This document shows, piece after piece, positions 26,284 through 35,938 of a stretch of DNA of 64,000 nt. Where the stretch lies: the NCBI GenBank assembly GCA_965200095.1, contig OZ241350.1, positions 2,976,001-3,040,000 on the forward strand, given 5' to 3'. Each line of letters opens with the position of its first letter. Position 1 is the first letter of the stretch. Source of the stretch: JANQOH01 sp965200095 (GTDB lineage: Bacteria > Pseudomonadota > Alphaproteobacteria > UBA7887). The notes beneath the pieces are model-generated. The model did no database searches. It saw nothing but the letters and a program-made list of their open reading frames with translations, and was not told the DNA's origin. The position numbers were made by a program, and so were the translations under genes.

Positions 26284-26496
26284 ATGCAAAAGTACTCCGT
26301 TGCTTCGTCGAACCTTGCTTCCGTAGGCTACGATCCCGCAACAGAAACTCTTGAAGTCGAGTTTCTGAGCGGTTCCGTCTACCAGTATTACAATGTTCCG
26401 GAGAACGTGTACGATGAATTGATGAAGGAAAGCTCGAAAGGGCGATTCCTGCACTACAACATCAAGAACGAATATCCCTATTCCCGCGTCGGTTAG
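26284..26496 (+). CDS. KTSC-domain protein
   Basis: 70 residues, almost wholly a KTSC domain: SSNLASVGYDPATETLEVEF, then SGSVYQYYNVPENVYDELMK and FLHYNIKNEYPY. The domain is small, found alone or at the end of some lysyl-tRNA synthetases, and its activity is unknown. The gene follows HerA by 9 bases with GAGAGG before its ATG, so it is the third gene of the SIR2-HerA operon. Its stop is one base from the convergent type IIG gene's stop. Confidence 0.88.
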   Translation: MQKYSVASSNLASVGYDPATETLEVEFLSGSVYQYYNVPENVYDELMKESSKGRFLHYNIKNEYPYSRVG

Positions 26497-26497
26497 A

Positions 26498-29400
26498 TTA
26501 AATTCCCCGTGATCCGCACGAGGGTGAAGCCCGCCGGGACCCGATAATTGCGGCGATCCGCCGCGCCGTGTCGGTGAAATGCTGGACTTCTTCGGGGCGG
26601 AGCGGGCGGTTGAGGATGCGGCGTTCCCGGTAGGAGAGCCATTTCTTGAGGACTTGATAGCCGCCGAGCCTGTAGCGCCAGACGGCGGCGGGGATGTTGC
26701 GCCAGAAGGCGCGGTCGTTGAGATAGACGTCGAAGGTCGTGGCGCCGAGGGCGGGGAGGGCGCCGGACAGGGCGGCGCGCTCCCCGGGGGTGTAGCCGCG
26801 TTCGATGGCGCGGCCCTGGCCGGGCATGACGGCGCCGCCGGCGCCGAAATGGCCCCAGCCGGCGGCAAGCGCGAAATCGTCGCCGGCCATGTTGCGGTTG
26901 TCGGTCGTGGCGGGAACGGCGACGGCGGCGGACTCCGGGCGAATGGGCGCTTGCGTGACGCCGGGGACGGGCGTTGCGGAATCGAGCAAGGCGGCGAGAT
27001 CGCGCCCGCGCGCGGCGGATTCGGCGAGCGTCCGCGCCGCGCCTTCGGTCCGGCCGTCGGGCCACCCGGGGAGGGGGATGCGCGGCCACTCCATGCGCAG
27101 CGCCCCGGCGTTGTTCTGGCGGTAGGCGGGGTCGTGAAGGGTGGCGAGGACGTGTTGGAACAGGTCTTCGACGCCCAGGCCGAGGCGGTCGAGATAGCGT
27201 CGCGCCGTAGCCGACAGGTTCGGGCGACGATCCGTGCCGTCGCGGAGCCACGCGGGGAACATCAAGGCTGTGCGCTCGATTAAATGCATGGAAGCCATGC
27301 GCCTCGTGAAACAGGTCTGCGCTTCCCCTGCGTCTTTCCGTAGATGTTGCGCGGCGGAGAACCACCAATTCCCGTCGAACACGTGCGCCTTGTAGTCGGC
27401 GCGTTTCTCATCCAGCAGCTTTGTGTCCGCTTCCCAATAGAGCCAGCGGTTGTCGAACGGGCGGTAGGCGAAGCGGACGAACCCGCCATCATCCGGCCCG
27501 CCGCGCGCAAGCAGCGTGTCGCGCACTTTGCGCGCATCGAACCGCGCTGTCGTTTTCATCGCGGACGGGTAGCGCCGGGCGATCTCCTCGTGGGGCAGGG
27601 CCGGGTTGAACCAGTCCCCGATCCGCGCCTTCAGCCGGTCCAGGTCGATATCGACAAGGAAGCCGTCGCGACTGGTCTTGACGCCCGGAAACGACTTCGG
27701 GAACAGGTCGGGCAGCGCGGGCCAGTCGAACCAGGCGTCGCTTACCGCCATCGGCGCGAAAGGCAAGCCGAGCGGCAGGACCGGCTCGAACTCGCGGTAG
27801 AGCGCGCCCGGTTCCGACTCCGCCGACGCCAGCAACGCCGCCCGCTTGCCCCGGCCCCACAGATGACGGAAACCCACCCCACCCGCAGGCGCATGGTCCG
27901 CCTTGCGAACCAGCGTCGCTATCGCCGTCCCCACCTGAACGCCAACCGGATCGCCCTCCGTCGAGAACACGCTCGGATCCGCAGAGCCGTCCGGCGCAAC
28001 CTTGCCCGTCTTGTACTTGTCCCCGTTCAGACAATCGATGCGCACCGCGTCGAAAGCCTCCAGATAGCGCTCCCGCATTCCCGTGAACGACAGGCCGTCC
28101 AGCCACGAATAGTTCGAGATGAAGCACACAACCCCGCGGCCCGTCTTCTCCGCAATCCGACGCTCCGCCATGCGGAAGAAGCGCACATAGAGGTCGTTCA
28201 GACCCTGACCCTCGGGCCGCCGCGCCCGGCGGGTCGTGCGGTAGGCGTCCGAAAGCGCCCGCTCCTCGTCCACAGCCATGCCGGCGAAACCGTTGTAAGG
28301 CGGGTTGCCGAGCACGACGAGAACCGGCGCATCGCGCTTCACACGCTCCGCGCGGTCGCGCTCCTCCTCCAGTTCCGGGAACGGCAGGGGCTTCGTCGTC
28401 CGCGGCTCCCAGCCGGTCAGCGCGTTGGTCAGGAATATCCCGGCGCGCTCGCCGCCGCCGTCCGCCAGGGGCGCGTCCAGTTCCCGCAGGGCGAGCCCCA
28501 CTTGCAGATGCGCCGCCACGAACGGCGCCGGCATCAACTCGAACCCGAACACCCGCTCCGTCGCCGCCCGCTTCACACGCGCCCCCGCCAGCGCCCCCAG
28601 GCCCCGCTCCTTCAGGTTGTCCGCGATGCGCCGCAACACCTCCGCCAGATAGGCCCCGGTCCCGCAGCAGGGGTCCAGGACATAGACGTGCTCCGCCGCA
28701 AGACCCTCGGCGATGCCGAGATCCTCCTTCAGCGCCCCGTCCACCCGCGCCGTCATGTAGCGCACGACCTCCGAGGGCGTGTACCAGACGCCCAGCTGCT
28801 TGCGGAGTTCCGGGTCGAACGCCTCCAGGAACGGTTCGTAGAACCAGGGGACCGCGTCGCCGCCGTCGAAACGCGCGAAGAAGGCCGCACGGTCCACCCG
28901 GTCCAGCGCCGCAGCCGTCCAGTCCAGAACCTCCACAAGACCCAGCGGTTGCAGCCGACCGGGCTGCGACAGTTGCTGGAACAACGCCGCCAGCACCGGC
29001 GCGCGCAGATGCCAGACCGCAGTGCGCCAGTCGAACCCGCCGGTCGGCGCCGGGGTCTGCCGCGCCCACAGCACCCAGGCGGAGAACACCCCGTAGAACA
29101 GCGTCTGAACCAGCGTCGAACGGAAGAACCGCGCCCCCCGCGCGCCCTCGAACCGGACCCCCAACGCTTCTTCGAGCGCCGCGCGCACCGCCGCCAGAGC
29201 CGGCGCCTCCCCCGCAGCCTCCACACGCGCCAAGCCGTCGCGGGCGTAGGACGCGAGCAGCCACGCCAGGTCCTTCGGCTCCGCCAGCGCCGCCCGGTGC
29301 GACAGCGCCCGGGAGAGATACTCGCCCAGCCCCGCGCCGACCGCCCGCGCAAAGGCCCGCGGCGTCTCCAGACGGCGCGCGAACTCTTCGGCGCTCGCCG

Positions 29401-29845
29401 CCAGACGGAAAGCCTCCAGTTCCGCCGGACGGCCCGCCGCGTCCTCGCCCACCAGCACGAAGTCGCGCATGTTCGTTACCAGCACCAGCCGGTAGCGGCC
29501 CCAATAGCGGCTTGCCTGTGCGCCCGCCGCGGTCGCCCGGATGTCGTCGCCGACGGGCTTCGCCTCGACCACGCCGCGTTCCGGCGCCTGCCCTTCGCGT
29601 GCCCGTCCCTTCTGCGCCTGTTTCGCCGTGTAGAGACCGAAATCGGGATGCCCCGCGCCCTGGTCCGCGAGTTCCTGGACGCAGAACACCTTCGGCCGGA
29701 GCGTCGCACCGACGGCGTTCAGCAAACCCGCCAGCGGCCCGTAAACCGACCGCTCCCCGGTCGCCCCGCCCGAAGCCCGCACCTGTCGCAGACCGGCGAA
29801 ATACGCTTCCGCCGCCGACACGAGTTTCATGTTCGTTCCCGACAT
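26498..29845 (-). CDS. Type IIG/ISP-like fused restriction endonuclease-methyltransferase
   Basis: 1115 residues. An N-terminal nuclease-like core has HPDFG (Asp68) and VVEAK (Glu94, Lys96), a PD-(D/E)XK pattern. An N6-adenine methyltransferase follows, with motif I LDPCCGTGAYL at roughly 390 and catalytic NPPYN at roughly 520. The C-terminal 450 residues resemble the target-recognition region of type ISP/IIG enzymes (WFDWPALPDLFPKSFPGVKT, then FAYRPFDNRWLYWE). One polypeptide would cut and modify. An alternative ATG at 29830 trims five residues. It is GC-rich like the chromosome, unlike the SIR2-HerA genes beside it. Confidence 0.88.
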   Translation of the reverse strand: MSGTNMKLVSAAEAYFAGLRQVRASGGATGERSVYGPLAGLLNAVGATLRPKVFCVQELADQGAGHPDFGLYTAKQAQKGRAREGQAPERGVVEAKPVGDDIRATAAGAQASRYWGRYRLVLVTNMRDFVLVGEDAAGRPAELEAFRLAASAEEFARRLETPRAFARAVGAGLGEYLSRALSHRAALAEPKDLAWLLASYARDGLARVEAAGEAPALAAVRAALEEALGVRFEGARGARFFRSTLVQTLFYGVFSAWVLWARQTPAPTGGFDWRTAVWHLRAPVLAALFQQLSQPGRLQPLGLVEVLDWTAAALDRVDRAAFFARFDGGDAVPWFYEPFLEAFDPELRKQLGVWYTPSEVVRYMTARVDGALKEDLGIAEGLAAEHVYVLDPCCGTGAYLAEVLRRIADNLKERGLGALAGARVKRAATERVFGFELMPAPFVAAHLQVGLALRELDAPLADGGGERAGIFLTNALTGWEPRTTKPLPFPELEEERDRAERVKRDAPVLVVLGNPPYNGFAGMAVDEERALSDAYRTTRRARRPEGQGLNDLYVRFFRMAERRIAEKTGRGVVCFISNYSWLDGLSFTGMRERYLEAFDAVRIDCLNGDKYKTGKVAPDGSADPSVFSTEGDPVGVQVGTAIATLVRKADHAPAGGVGFRHLWGRGKRAALLASAESEPGALYREFEPVLPLGLPFAPMAVSDAWFDWPALPDLFPKSFPGVKTSRDGFLVDIDLDRLKARIGDWFNPALPHEEIARRYPSAMKTTARFDARKVRDTLLARGGPDDGGFVRFAYRPFDNRWLYWEADTKLLDEKRADYKAHVFDGNWWFSAAQHLRKDAGEAQTCFTRRMASMHLIERTALMFPAWLRDGTDRRPNLSATARRYLDRLGLGVEDLFQHVLATLHDPAYRQNNAGALRMEWPRIPLPGWPDGRTEGAARTLAESAARGRDLAALLDSATPVPGVTQAPIRPESAAVAVPATTDNRNMAGDDFALAAGWGHFGAGGAVMPGQGRAIERGYTPGERAALSGALPALGATTFDVYLNDRAFWRNIPAAVWRYRLGGYQVLKKWLSYRERRILNRPLRPEEVQHFTDTARRIAAIIGSRRASPSCGSRGI

Positions 29846-30018
29846 CGGACCCTTGTCGCCGACCGCAGCCCTTCATGCAAGCGCCTTCGCGAGCCCGACG
29901 GTTGCGGCGTTCCGGCGCGAAAGGTAGCGTCGCCGCCCATGCTTCCCCGTCGCGACGAGACCCGCCCGCGCGCCGGCGTCCGCCTCGCGCGGCGCGCGGG
30001 CCGAACGGCGCCCCCCTG

Positions 30019-31956
30019 ATGTGCGGCTTTGTCGGATTCGCCGGCGAACCGGGCGCACTGGACGCTGCGGCGCTCGAGCGCATCGTTGCGAGCATGGCCG
30101 ACAGGCTCGAAACCCGCGGCCCGGACGACTCGGGCGTCTGGACATCGCCGGAAACCGGGGTCGCTCTCGGCCACCGTCGCCTTTCGGTTATCGACCTGTC
30201 GTCCGCCGGGCGCCAGCCGATGCTCTCCGCGAGCGGGCGAACGGTCATAGTCTATAATGGCGAGGTCTATAACTTCCCGGAAATTCGCCGCGAGCTCGAG
30301 GCGCGGGGGGGCCGATTCCGCGGCCGTTCCGACACCGAGGCGGTCCTCGAGGCGTGCGAGGCGTGGGGCGCCGAAGCCGCGGCGGGCAAACTCATCGGCA
30401 TGTTCGCCTTCGCCCTCTGGGACACCCGCAACCGCACGCTCACCCTGGTCCGCGACCGCCTCGGCATCAAGCCGCTCTATTGGGGACGTTGCGGCGGCGT
30501 GCTGTTTTTCGGGTCGCAGCCCAGGGCGTTCTTCGACCATCCTTCCTGGCGGCCCGAGATCGACCGCGACTCGCTCGCCGCCTATTTGAGATTCGGCTAT
30601 GTCCCGGCGCCGCGCTCCATATTCCGGCGCATCGAGAAACTCGAACCCGGCTGCCTCGTCGAGATCGCCTTCGACGGAACTCCCGTCCGCCGCCGCTACT
30701 GGGATCTGCGGGCCATTGCGCGCGACGGCGCGGCCTCCCCCGCCGACCTGGACGACGAAACCGCGGTCGAAACCCTCGACGCCCTCCTGCGGGACGCGGT
30801 GAAGCGCAGGATGATCGCCGATGTCCCGCTCGGCGCTCTCCTTTCGGGCGGCATCGACAGCTCTGCCGTCCTGGCGCTGATGCAGGCCCAGAGCGCGAGA
30901 CCGGTGAAGTCCTTCTCCATCGGCTTCGACGAAACCGACTACGACGAGGCGCGCCACGCAAAACGGGTGGCGGAGCATCTGGGGACCGACCACACCGAAC
31001 TCTACGTCTCGCCCGACCGCGCGCGCGAACTCCTGCCCGCGATCCCGTTGTCGTTCGACGAGCCTTTCGCCGACGTATCGCAACTGCCGACCTGCCTGCT
31101 CTCCGAACTCACGCGCCGCCATGTTACCGTGGCGCTGTCCGGCGACGGCGGCGACGAACTTTTTGCCGGTTATACCCGATACGCCGCTGTGAACGGCGCG
31201 CGGCGCCTTGTCGCCGTGTTGCCGCGCGCGCTGCGCGGTCCTGCCGCCCGCGTTTTGCGCGCCCTTCCGGTCGACACGGCGGACGCCGTCTTCCGCATCG
31301 CCCCGCGCGCCGTCCGCCCTCGCCACGTCGCCGGCAAGGCGCGCACCCTCGCCGACCTGCTGGACCTCGATTCCGCCGACGCGCTCTATCTCCGGGCGGT
31401 CTCCATGTGGCCCGACCCCGACAGCATCGTCCTCGGCGGACGCGAATCCGAAGACGCATACCGGGACCCTGCGGTCGCGCGAGACTTCCCTCACTTCCTG
31501 GACCGCATGCAGTTCCTCGACGCCGCGACCTATCTGCCCGACGACATTCTCGCCAAGGTCGACCGCGCGAGCATGGCCGTGAGTCTCGAAGTGCGTGTGC
31601 CGCTCCTCGATCACCGGGTCGCGGAGTTCGCGTGGCGCCTCCCGCGCGGGATGAAAATGCGCAACGGCGTCGGCAAATGGCTGTTACGGCGCGTGCTCGG
31701 CGCTTATGTCCCGCGCCGGCTTACGGACCGCCCGAAAACCGGGTTCGGCGTGCCCATCGGTCGTTGGCTGGCCGGCCCGCTTCGCGAATGGGCCGGGGAC
31801 TTGCTGGCCGAAGACCGGCTGCGCCGCGGCGGCTATCTCGACCCCGCGCCGGTGCGCGACGCATGGAGCGCCCACCGCCGGGGCCGCGCGCATTTCGAGA
31901 AGCGCATATGGAACGTCCTCATGTTCGAATCGTGGCGCGACAGCTGGGGAGCATGA
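30019..31956 (+). CDS. asnB: Glutamine-hydrolysing asparagine synthase
   Basis: 645 residues. The N-terminal Ntn glutaminase begins MCGFVGFAG with Cys2 as nucleophile and contains RRLSVIDLS and YNGEVYNF. The synthetase domain has the PP-loop LSGGIDSSA, FDEPFADVSQLPT and LSGDGGDELFAGY. It would make asparagine from aspartate, ATP and glutamine; many AsnB relatives of this length serve in exopolysaccharide or secondary-metabolite loci, but nothing nearby supports that. It is convergent with meaB, with a 6-base gap. Confidence 0.92.
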   Translation: MCGFVGFAGEPGALDAAALERIVASMADRLETRGPDDSGVWTSPETGVALGHRRLSVIDLSSAGRQPMLSASGRTVIVYNGEVYNFPEIRRELEARGGRFRGRSDTEAVLEACEAWGAEAAAGKLIGMFAFALWDTRNRTLTLVRDRLGIKPLYWGRCGGVLFFGSQPRAFFDHPSWRPEIDRDSLAAYLRFGYVPAPRSIFRRIEKLEPGCLVEIAFDGTPVRRRYWDLRAIARDGAASPADLDDETAVETLDALLRDAVKRRMIADVPLGALLSGGIDSSAVLALMQAQSARPVKSFSIGFDETDYDEARHAKRVAEHLGTDHTELYVSPDRARELLPAIPLSFDEPFADVSQLPTCLLSELTRRHVTVALSGDGGDELFAGYTRYAAVNGARRLVAVLPRALRGPAARVLRALPVDTADAVFRIAPRAVRPRHVAGKARTLADLLDLDSADALYLRAVSMWPDPDSIVLGGRESEDAYRDPAVARDFPHFLDRMQFLDAATYLPDDILAKVDRASMAVSLEVRVPLLDHRVAEFAWRLPRGMKMRNGVGKWLLRRVLGAYVPRRLTDRPKTGFGVPIGRWLAGPLREWAGDLLAEDRLRRGGYLDPAPVRDAWSAHRRGRAHFEKRIWNVLMFESWRDSWGA

Positions 31957-31962
31957 CGCGCG

Positions 31963-32955
31963 TCATCGCCCGGCGAAGAACGCCTCCAGCAGCCGCCGCG
32001 CGCCCGCTTCCGGCGCCAGCCGGCCCGCCGCCACGTCGCACTCGACGCCCGCCACGCGCGGCCCCGCCGCCGCATCCGCGCGCAGCCGCGCTTCCAGACG
32101 CTCGCGCAGCTCGGCCCACATCCACGCGACCGCCTGTGCGGAGCGCCGCGCGCCCGCGGTTTCCCCGGTCGCCGCGGCGAAAGCGTCGAGCGCGCGCACG
32201 ATCTCGCTCAAGCCCCGGCGCTCCAGCGCCGAACAGGCCAGCACCCGCGGAGTCCATCCCGCCGTCGCCGGGCGCAGCAACGCCAGCGCTGCGCGGTAGT
32301 CCGCGAGCGTGCGCAGCGCCGCCTCCGCAAGCGCCCCGTCATTCTTGTTCACCACCACCAGGTCGGCGATCTCAACGATGCCGCGCTTGATGCCCTGAAG
32401 TTCGTCGCCGCCCCCCGGCGCCGCCAGAAGCAGGAAAACGTCGACAAGGTCGCGCGCGGCGATCTCCGACTGCCCCGCTCCCACCGTCTCGACCGCGACG
32501 ACATCGAACCCGGCCGCCTCGCACAGCACGATCGCCTCGCCGGTGCGCCGCGCGATTCCGCCGGCCGCGCCGCCGCTCGGACTGGGGCGCACGAACGCCT
32601 CGACGCGCCGCGACAACGCCGCCATGCGCGTCTTGTCGCCGAGCACCGACCCGCCGCCGCGCACGCTCGACGGGTCCACGGCAAGCACCGCGGGTCGCCG
32701 CCCCTCCTCGATCAGGCGCAGGCCCAGCGCCTCGATAAAGGTGGATTTTCCGACTCCCGGCGCGCCGGAGACGCCGAGACGAAGCGCCCTGCGGGGCGCG
32801 CCGCCCTCCTCGCGCAGCGCCGCGAAAAGGGCTTCGGCGGCGGCGCGATCTTCCTGCCTGGTCGATTCGACCAGCGTCACGGCGCGCGCCAGCGCCCGCC
32901 GGTCGCCGGCGCGAACCGCCCGGGCGCGCTCGGCGGCCGCGTTGCGCGTCGTCAC
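31963..32955 (-). CDS. meaB: Methylmalonyl-CoA mutase-associated GTPase MeaB
   Basis: 330 residues. G1 is GAPGVGKST, followed by AVDPSSVRGGGSVLGDKTRM, and specificity loop NKND. MeaB (ArgK family) guards and reloads the cobalamin of methylmalonyl-CoA mutase using GTP. It lies 29 bases after the mutase gene on the same strand, which fits the role. Confidence 0.95.
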   Translation of the reverse strand: MTTRNAAAERARAVRAGDRRALARAVTLVESTRQEDRAAAEALFAALREEGGAPRRALRLGVSGAPGVGKSTFIEALGLRLIEEGRRPAVLAVDPSSVRGGGSVLGDKTRMAALSRRVEAFVRPSPSGGAAGGIARRTGEAIVLCEAAGFDVVAVETVGAGQSEIAARDLVDVFLLLAAPGGGDELQGIKRGIVEIADLVVVNKNDGALAEAALRTLADYRAALALLRPATAGWTPRVLACSALERRGLSEIVRALDAFAAATGETAGARRSAQAVAWMWAELRERLEARLRADAAAGPRVAGVECDVAAGRLAPEAGARRLLEAFFAGR

Positions 32956-32984
32956 CCGGCGTTCATGCGGTATTCATGCCGCTG

Positions 32985-35150
32985 TCACGCCGCATGGCCG
33001 CGCGCCGTCTCGCGACGCGCCTCGATCAGCCGCAGGACCTCCCGCGCCGCGTCGGGCACCGGGGTCCCCGGGCCGAACACCGCGCCGATGCCGGCGTCCC
33101 GCAGCGCCTCGCGGTCGCGGTCGGGAATGACGCCGCCGCACACCACCTCCACATCGTCCGCGCCGGCGTCCCGAAGCGCCGCCGCCAGCGCCGGCGCCAG
33201 CGTCCGATGGCCGGCGGCTTGGCTCGATATCCCCACCGCGTGAACGTCGTTCTCCACCGCCTGCCGCGCCGCTTCCTCCGGGGTCTGGAACAGGGGCCCG
33301 ATGTCCACGTCGAAGCCGAGATCGGCGAAACCGGTGGCGATCACGCGCGCGCCGCGGTCATGGCCGTCCTGCCCCAGTTTCACGACGAGCAGGCGGGGGC
33401 GGCGCCCCTCGCGCCGCGCGAACGCATCCGCCTCGGCGCGCACCGCCGCCAGCTCCCCGCCGTCGCCGAACGCCGCCGCATAGACGCCCGAAACCGCGCC
33501 CGATTGCGCGCTGTGGCGGCCGAACACCGCTTCCAGAGCGTCCGAAATCTCTCCGACCGTGGCGCGGCGGCGCGCCGCCTCCACCGATAGTTCCAGAAGG
33601 TTCGCTTCTCCCCGGGCGCCTTCGGTCAACGCCGCCAGCGCCGCCCGGCACGCATCCTCGTCGCGCGCCGCCCGCACCGCCTCCAGACGCGCCGTCTGCC
33701 GCGCCCGCACTTCCCGGTTGTCGATGTCGAGAATGTCGAGAGGGTCGTCCTTCTCCGGGCGGTAGCGGTTCACCCCGACGACGGCGTCGTCGCCGCGGTC
33801 GACGCGCGCCTGACGCGCCGCCGCCGCCGCCTCGATGCGTCGCTTGGGCAGGCCCGCCAGCACCGCCCGCGTCATCCCGCCGAGTTCTTCGACCTCGTCG
33901 ATCAGCGGACGCGCCGCGGCGATCAGACTCGCCGTCAGACTCTCCACGTAATAGGAGCCGCCGAGCGGGTCGACGACCTTCCCCACGCCCGTCTCCTCGC
34001 GCAGAACGAGCTGCGTGTTGCGCGCGATCCGCGCCGAAAAGTCGGTGGGCAACGCCACCGCCTCGTCGAGCGCGTTGGTGTGCAGGGACTGCGTGCCGCC
34101 GAGCACCGCCGCCAGCGCCTCGACCGTCGTGCGGACGACGTTGTTGTAGGGGTCCTGCGCCTGCAGCGACACGCCCGAAGTCTGGCAATGGGTGCGCAGC
34201 ATCAGCGAGCGCGGGTCCTGCGGCGCGAAATGGCGTTGCATGAGATCCGCCCACAGGAACCGCGCCGCGCGCAGTTTCGCGATCTCCATGAAGAAATTCA
34301 TGCCGATGTCGAAAAAGAAGGAAATGCGCGGCGCGAACGAATCCACGGCCAGCCCCCGCGCCGCCGCCGCGCGGACATATTCCACGCCGTCGGCGAGGGT
34401 ATAGGCGAGCTCCTGAACGCAGGTCGCGCCCGCTTCCTGCATGTGGTAGCCCGACACCGAAATCGGGTTGAAGCGCGGCATGCGTTCGGCCGCCCAGGCG
34501 ATGATGTCGGCGACGATCCGCATCGACGGCTCCGGCGGGTAGATATAGGTGTTGCGGACCATGAACTCCTTGAGAATGTCGTTCTGAATCGTGCCCGCGA
34601 GCGCCTCCGGCGGCGCTCCCTGCTCCTCCGCGGCGACGATGTATCCGGCCATGACCGGCAGCACCGCGCCGTTCATCGTCATCGAGACGCTCATCCGGTC
34701 GAGGGGGACTCCGTCGAACAGGATTTTCATGTCCTCGACCGAGTCGATCGCCACCCCGGCCTTGCCCACGTCGCCCACCACCCGGGGGTGGTCCGAGTCG
34801 TAGCCGCGGTGGGTCGCCAGGTCGAAAGCCACCGACAGGCCCTTCTGCCCGGCGGCGAGGTTGCGACGGTAGAAGGCGTTGGATTCCTCGGCCGTCGAGA
34901 ACCCGGCATATTGCCGCACCGTCCACGGACGCGCGGCATACATCGTCGCGCGCGGGCCGCGCACGAAGGGCGCCAGCCCGGGAAGCGTGTCGAGATGTTC
35001 GAGCGCCGCCAGATCGTCCGCCGTGTAGAGCGGTTTGACGGCGATCCCCTCCGGCGTGCGCCACTCCAGCGACGCGGGATCCGCGCCCTTCAGCTCCCGC
35101 TGCGCAAGGGCGGTCCATTCCGCCGGCGCCGGCTTCGCAAAATCCGTCAT
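32985..35150 (-). CDS. scpA: Methylmalonyl-CoA mutase
   Basis: 721 residues, the catalytic (large) type. The TIM-barrel half has TVRQYAGFSTAEESNAFYRR and VAFDLATHRGYDSDHP near the N-terminus; the C-terminal B12 domain has the DGHDRG motif with the lower-ligand histidine and GGVIPDRDREALRDAG. It interconverts (R)-methylmalonyl-CoA and succinyl-CoA using adenosylcobalamin, feeding propionate carbon into the TCA cycle. With meaB downstream. The missing small subunit gene is normal for homodimeric members. No cobalamin riboswitch was seen upstream. Confidence 0.96.
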   Translation of the reverse strand: MTDFAKPAPAEWTALAQRELKGADPASLEWRTPEGIAVKPLYTADDLAALEHLDTLPGLAPFVRGPRATMYAARPWTVRQYAGFSTAEESNAFYRRNLAAGQKGLSVAFDLATHRGYDSDHPRVVGDVGKAGVAIDSVEDMKILFDGVPLDRMSVSMTMNGAVLPVMAGYIVAAEEQGAPPEALAGTIQNDILKEFMVRNTYIYPPEPSMRIVADIIAWAAERMPRFNPISVSGYHMQEAGATCVQELAYTLADGVEYVRAAAARGLAVDSFAPRISFFFDIGMNFFMEIAKLRAARFLWADLMQRHFAPQDPRSLMLRTHCQTSGVSLQAQDPYNNVVRTTVEALAAVLGGTQSLHTNALDEAVALPTDFSARIARNTQLVLREETGVGKVVDPLGGSYYVESLTASLIAAARPLIDEVEELGGMTRAVLAGLPKRRIEAAAAARQARVDRGDDAVVGVNRYRPEKDDPLDILDIDNREVRARQTARLEAVRAARDEDACRAALAALTEGARGEANLLELSVEAARRRATVGEISDALEAVFGRHSAQSGAVSGVYAAAFGDGGELAAVRAEADAFARREGRRPRLLVVKLGQDGHDRGARVIATGFADLGFDVDIGPLFQTPEEAARQAVENDVHAVGISSQAAGHRTLAPALAAALRDAGADDVEVVCGGVIPDRDREALRDAGIGAVFGPGTPVPDAAREVLRLIEARRETARGHAA

Positions 35151-35230
35151 GGCGCCGCGAGTCTACTCACCCCGCGCGGCGGCGCAAACGCAGGCTCCGA
35201 CGATTGCCGCCGGGCTTGCCGGGAGCCCGC

Positions 35231-35323
35231 TGGCGGAGGGGATGGGATTCGAACCCACGATACGGATTGTCTCCGTATAACGGTTTAGCAAACCGCCGCC
35301 TTCAGCCGCTCGGCCACCCCTCC
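35231..35323 (-). tRNA. tRNA-Ser(GCT)
   Basis: 93 nucleotides with CCA encoded, class II with a long variable arm (TACGGAGACAATCCGTA). Acceptor GGAGGGG pairs with CCCCTCC; the T-loop is GGGTTCGAATCC. The anticodon loop TTGCTAA gives GCT, reading AGC/AGU. It lies between scpA and the glycosylase gene. Confidence 0.95.
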
Positions 35324-35335
35324 TCTCCGGCGTCT

Positions 35336-35938
35336 TTATGCCCCGTCTCCGCCCCCTGTCAACGCAGCGACGCGGGCCCGCAATTCGGGAAGCAGTTCGG
35401 CCTCGAACCACGGGTTGCGCGCCACCCAGCCCCGCGTCCGCCACGAGGGATGCGGCAACGGCGCCCGGTCGGGCAGAAAGCGCCGCCACGCCGCCACCGT
35501 CGCGGCGACGCTCGCTCCGCCCCGCGACCCGAGATAATGGCGCTGCGCATAGGCGCCCGCCAGCACCGTCAATTCTATGCGCGGCAGCCCGGCGCGCAGA
35601 CGCGCATGCCATGTCGGCGCGCATTCGGGGCGCGGCGGCCGGTCCCCGCCCCGCGGCAGGCGGCCGGGATAGCACAGCCCCATGGGCACGATGGCGACTT
35701 TCGCCTCGTCGTAGAACGCTTCCCGCCCGATCCCCATCCAGTCGCGCAGACGATCTCCCGAAGCGTCGTTCCACGGTATCCCGGTTTCGTGCACGCGCGT
35801 CCCCGGCGCCTGGCCGACGATCAACAGCCGCGCATCGGGGCCGGCGCGCAACACCGGACGCGGGCCGAGCGGCAACGATTCCGCACACAGCCGGCAGGCG
35901 CGTGCGGCGGCGACGACGGCCGCGAGCGACTCGCTCAC
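35336..35938 (-). CDS. Uracil-DNA glycosylase-family protein
   Basis: 200 residues from a GTG start. UDG-fold motifs: LLIVGQAPGTRVHETGIPWN (the water-activating loop, but with T-R-V in place of the usual GEAPGxxE) and LPHPSWR late in the chain, equivalent to the HPS motif. The N-terminal CRLCAES pair of cysteines lacks the full four-Cys set of family 4 enzymes, so an Fe-S cluster is not supported. The start overlaps the stop of thpR (GTGA). Likely removes uracil or other deaminated bases from DNA; specificity is uncertain. Confidence 0.82.
   Translation of the reverse strand: MSESLAAVVAAARACRLCAESLPLGPRPVLRAGPDARLLIVGQAPGTRVHETGIPWNDASGDRLRDWMGIGREAFYDEAKVAIVPMGLCYPGRLPRGGDRPPRPECAPTWHARLRAGLPRIELTVLAGAYAQRHYLGSRGGASVAATVAAWRRFLPDRAPLPHPSWRTRGWVARNPWFEAELLPELRARVAALTGGGDGA

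Noticed and set aside
35151..35230. Cobalamin riboswitch before methylmalonyl-CoA mutase
   Set aside because: The short leader has no B12-box-like sequence and a tRNA gene begins within about 80 bases.
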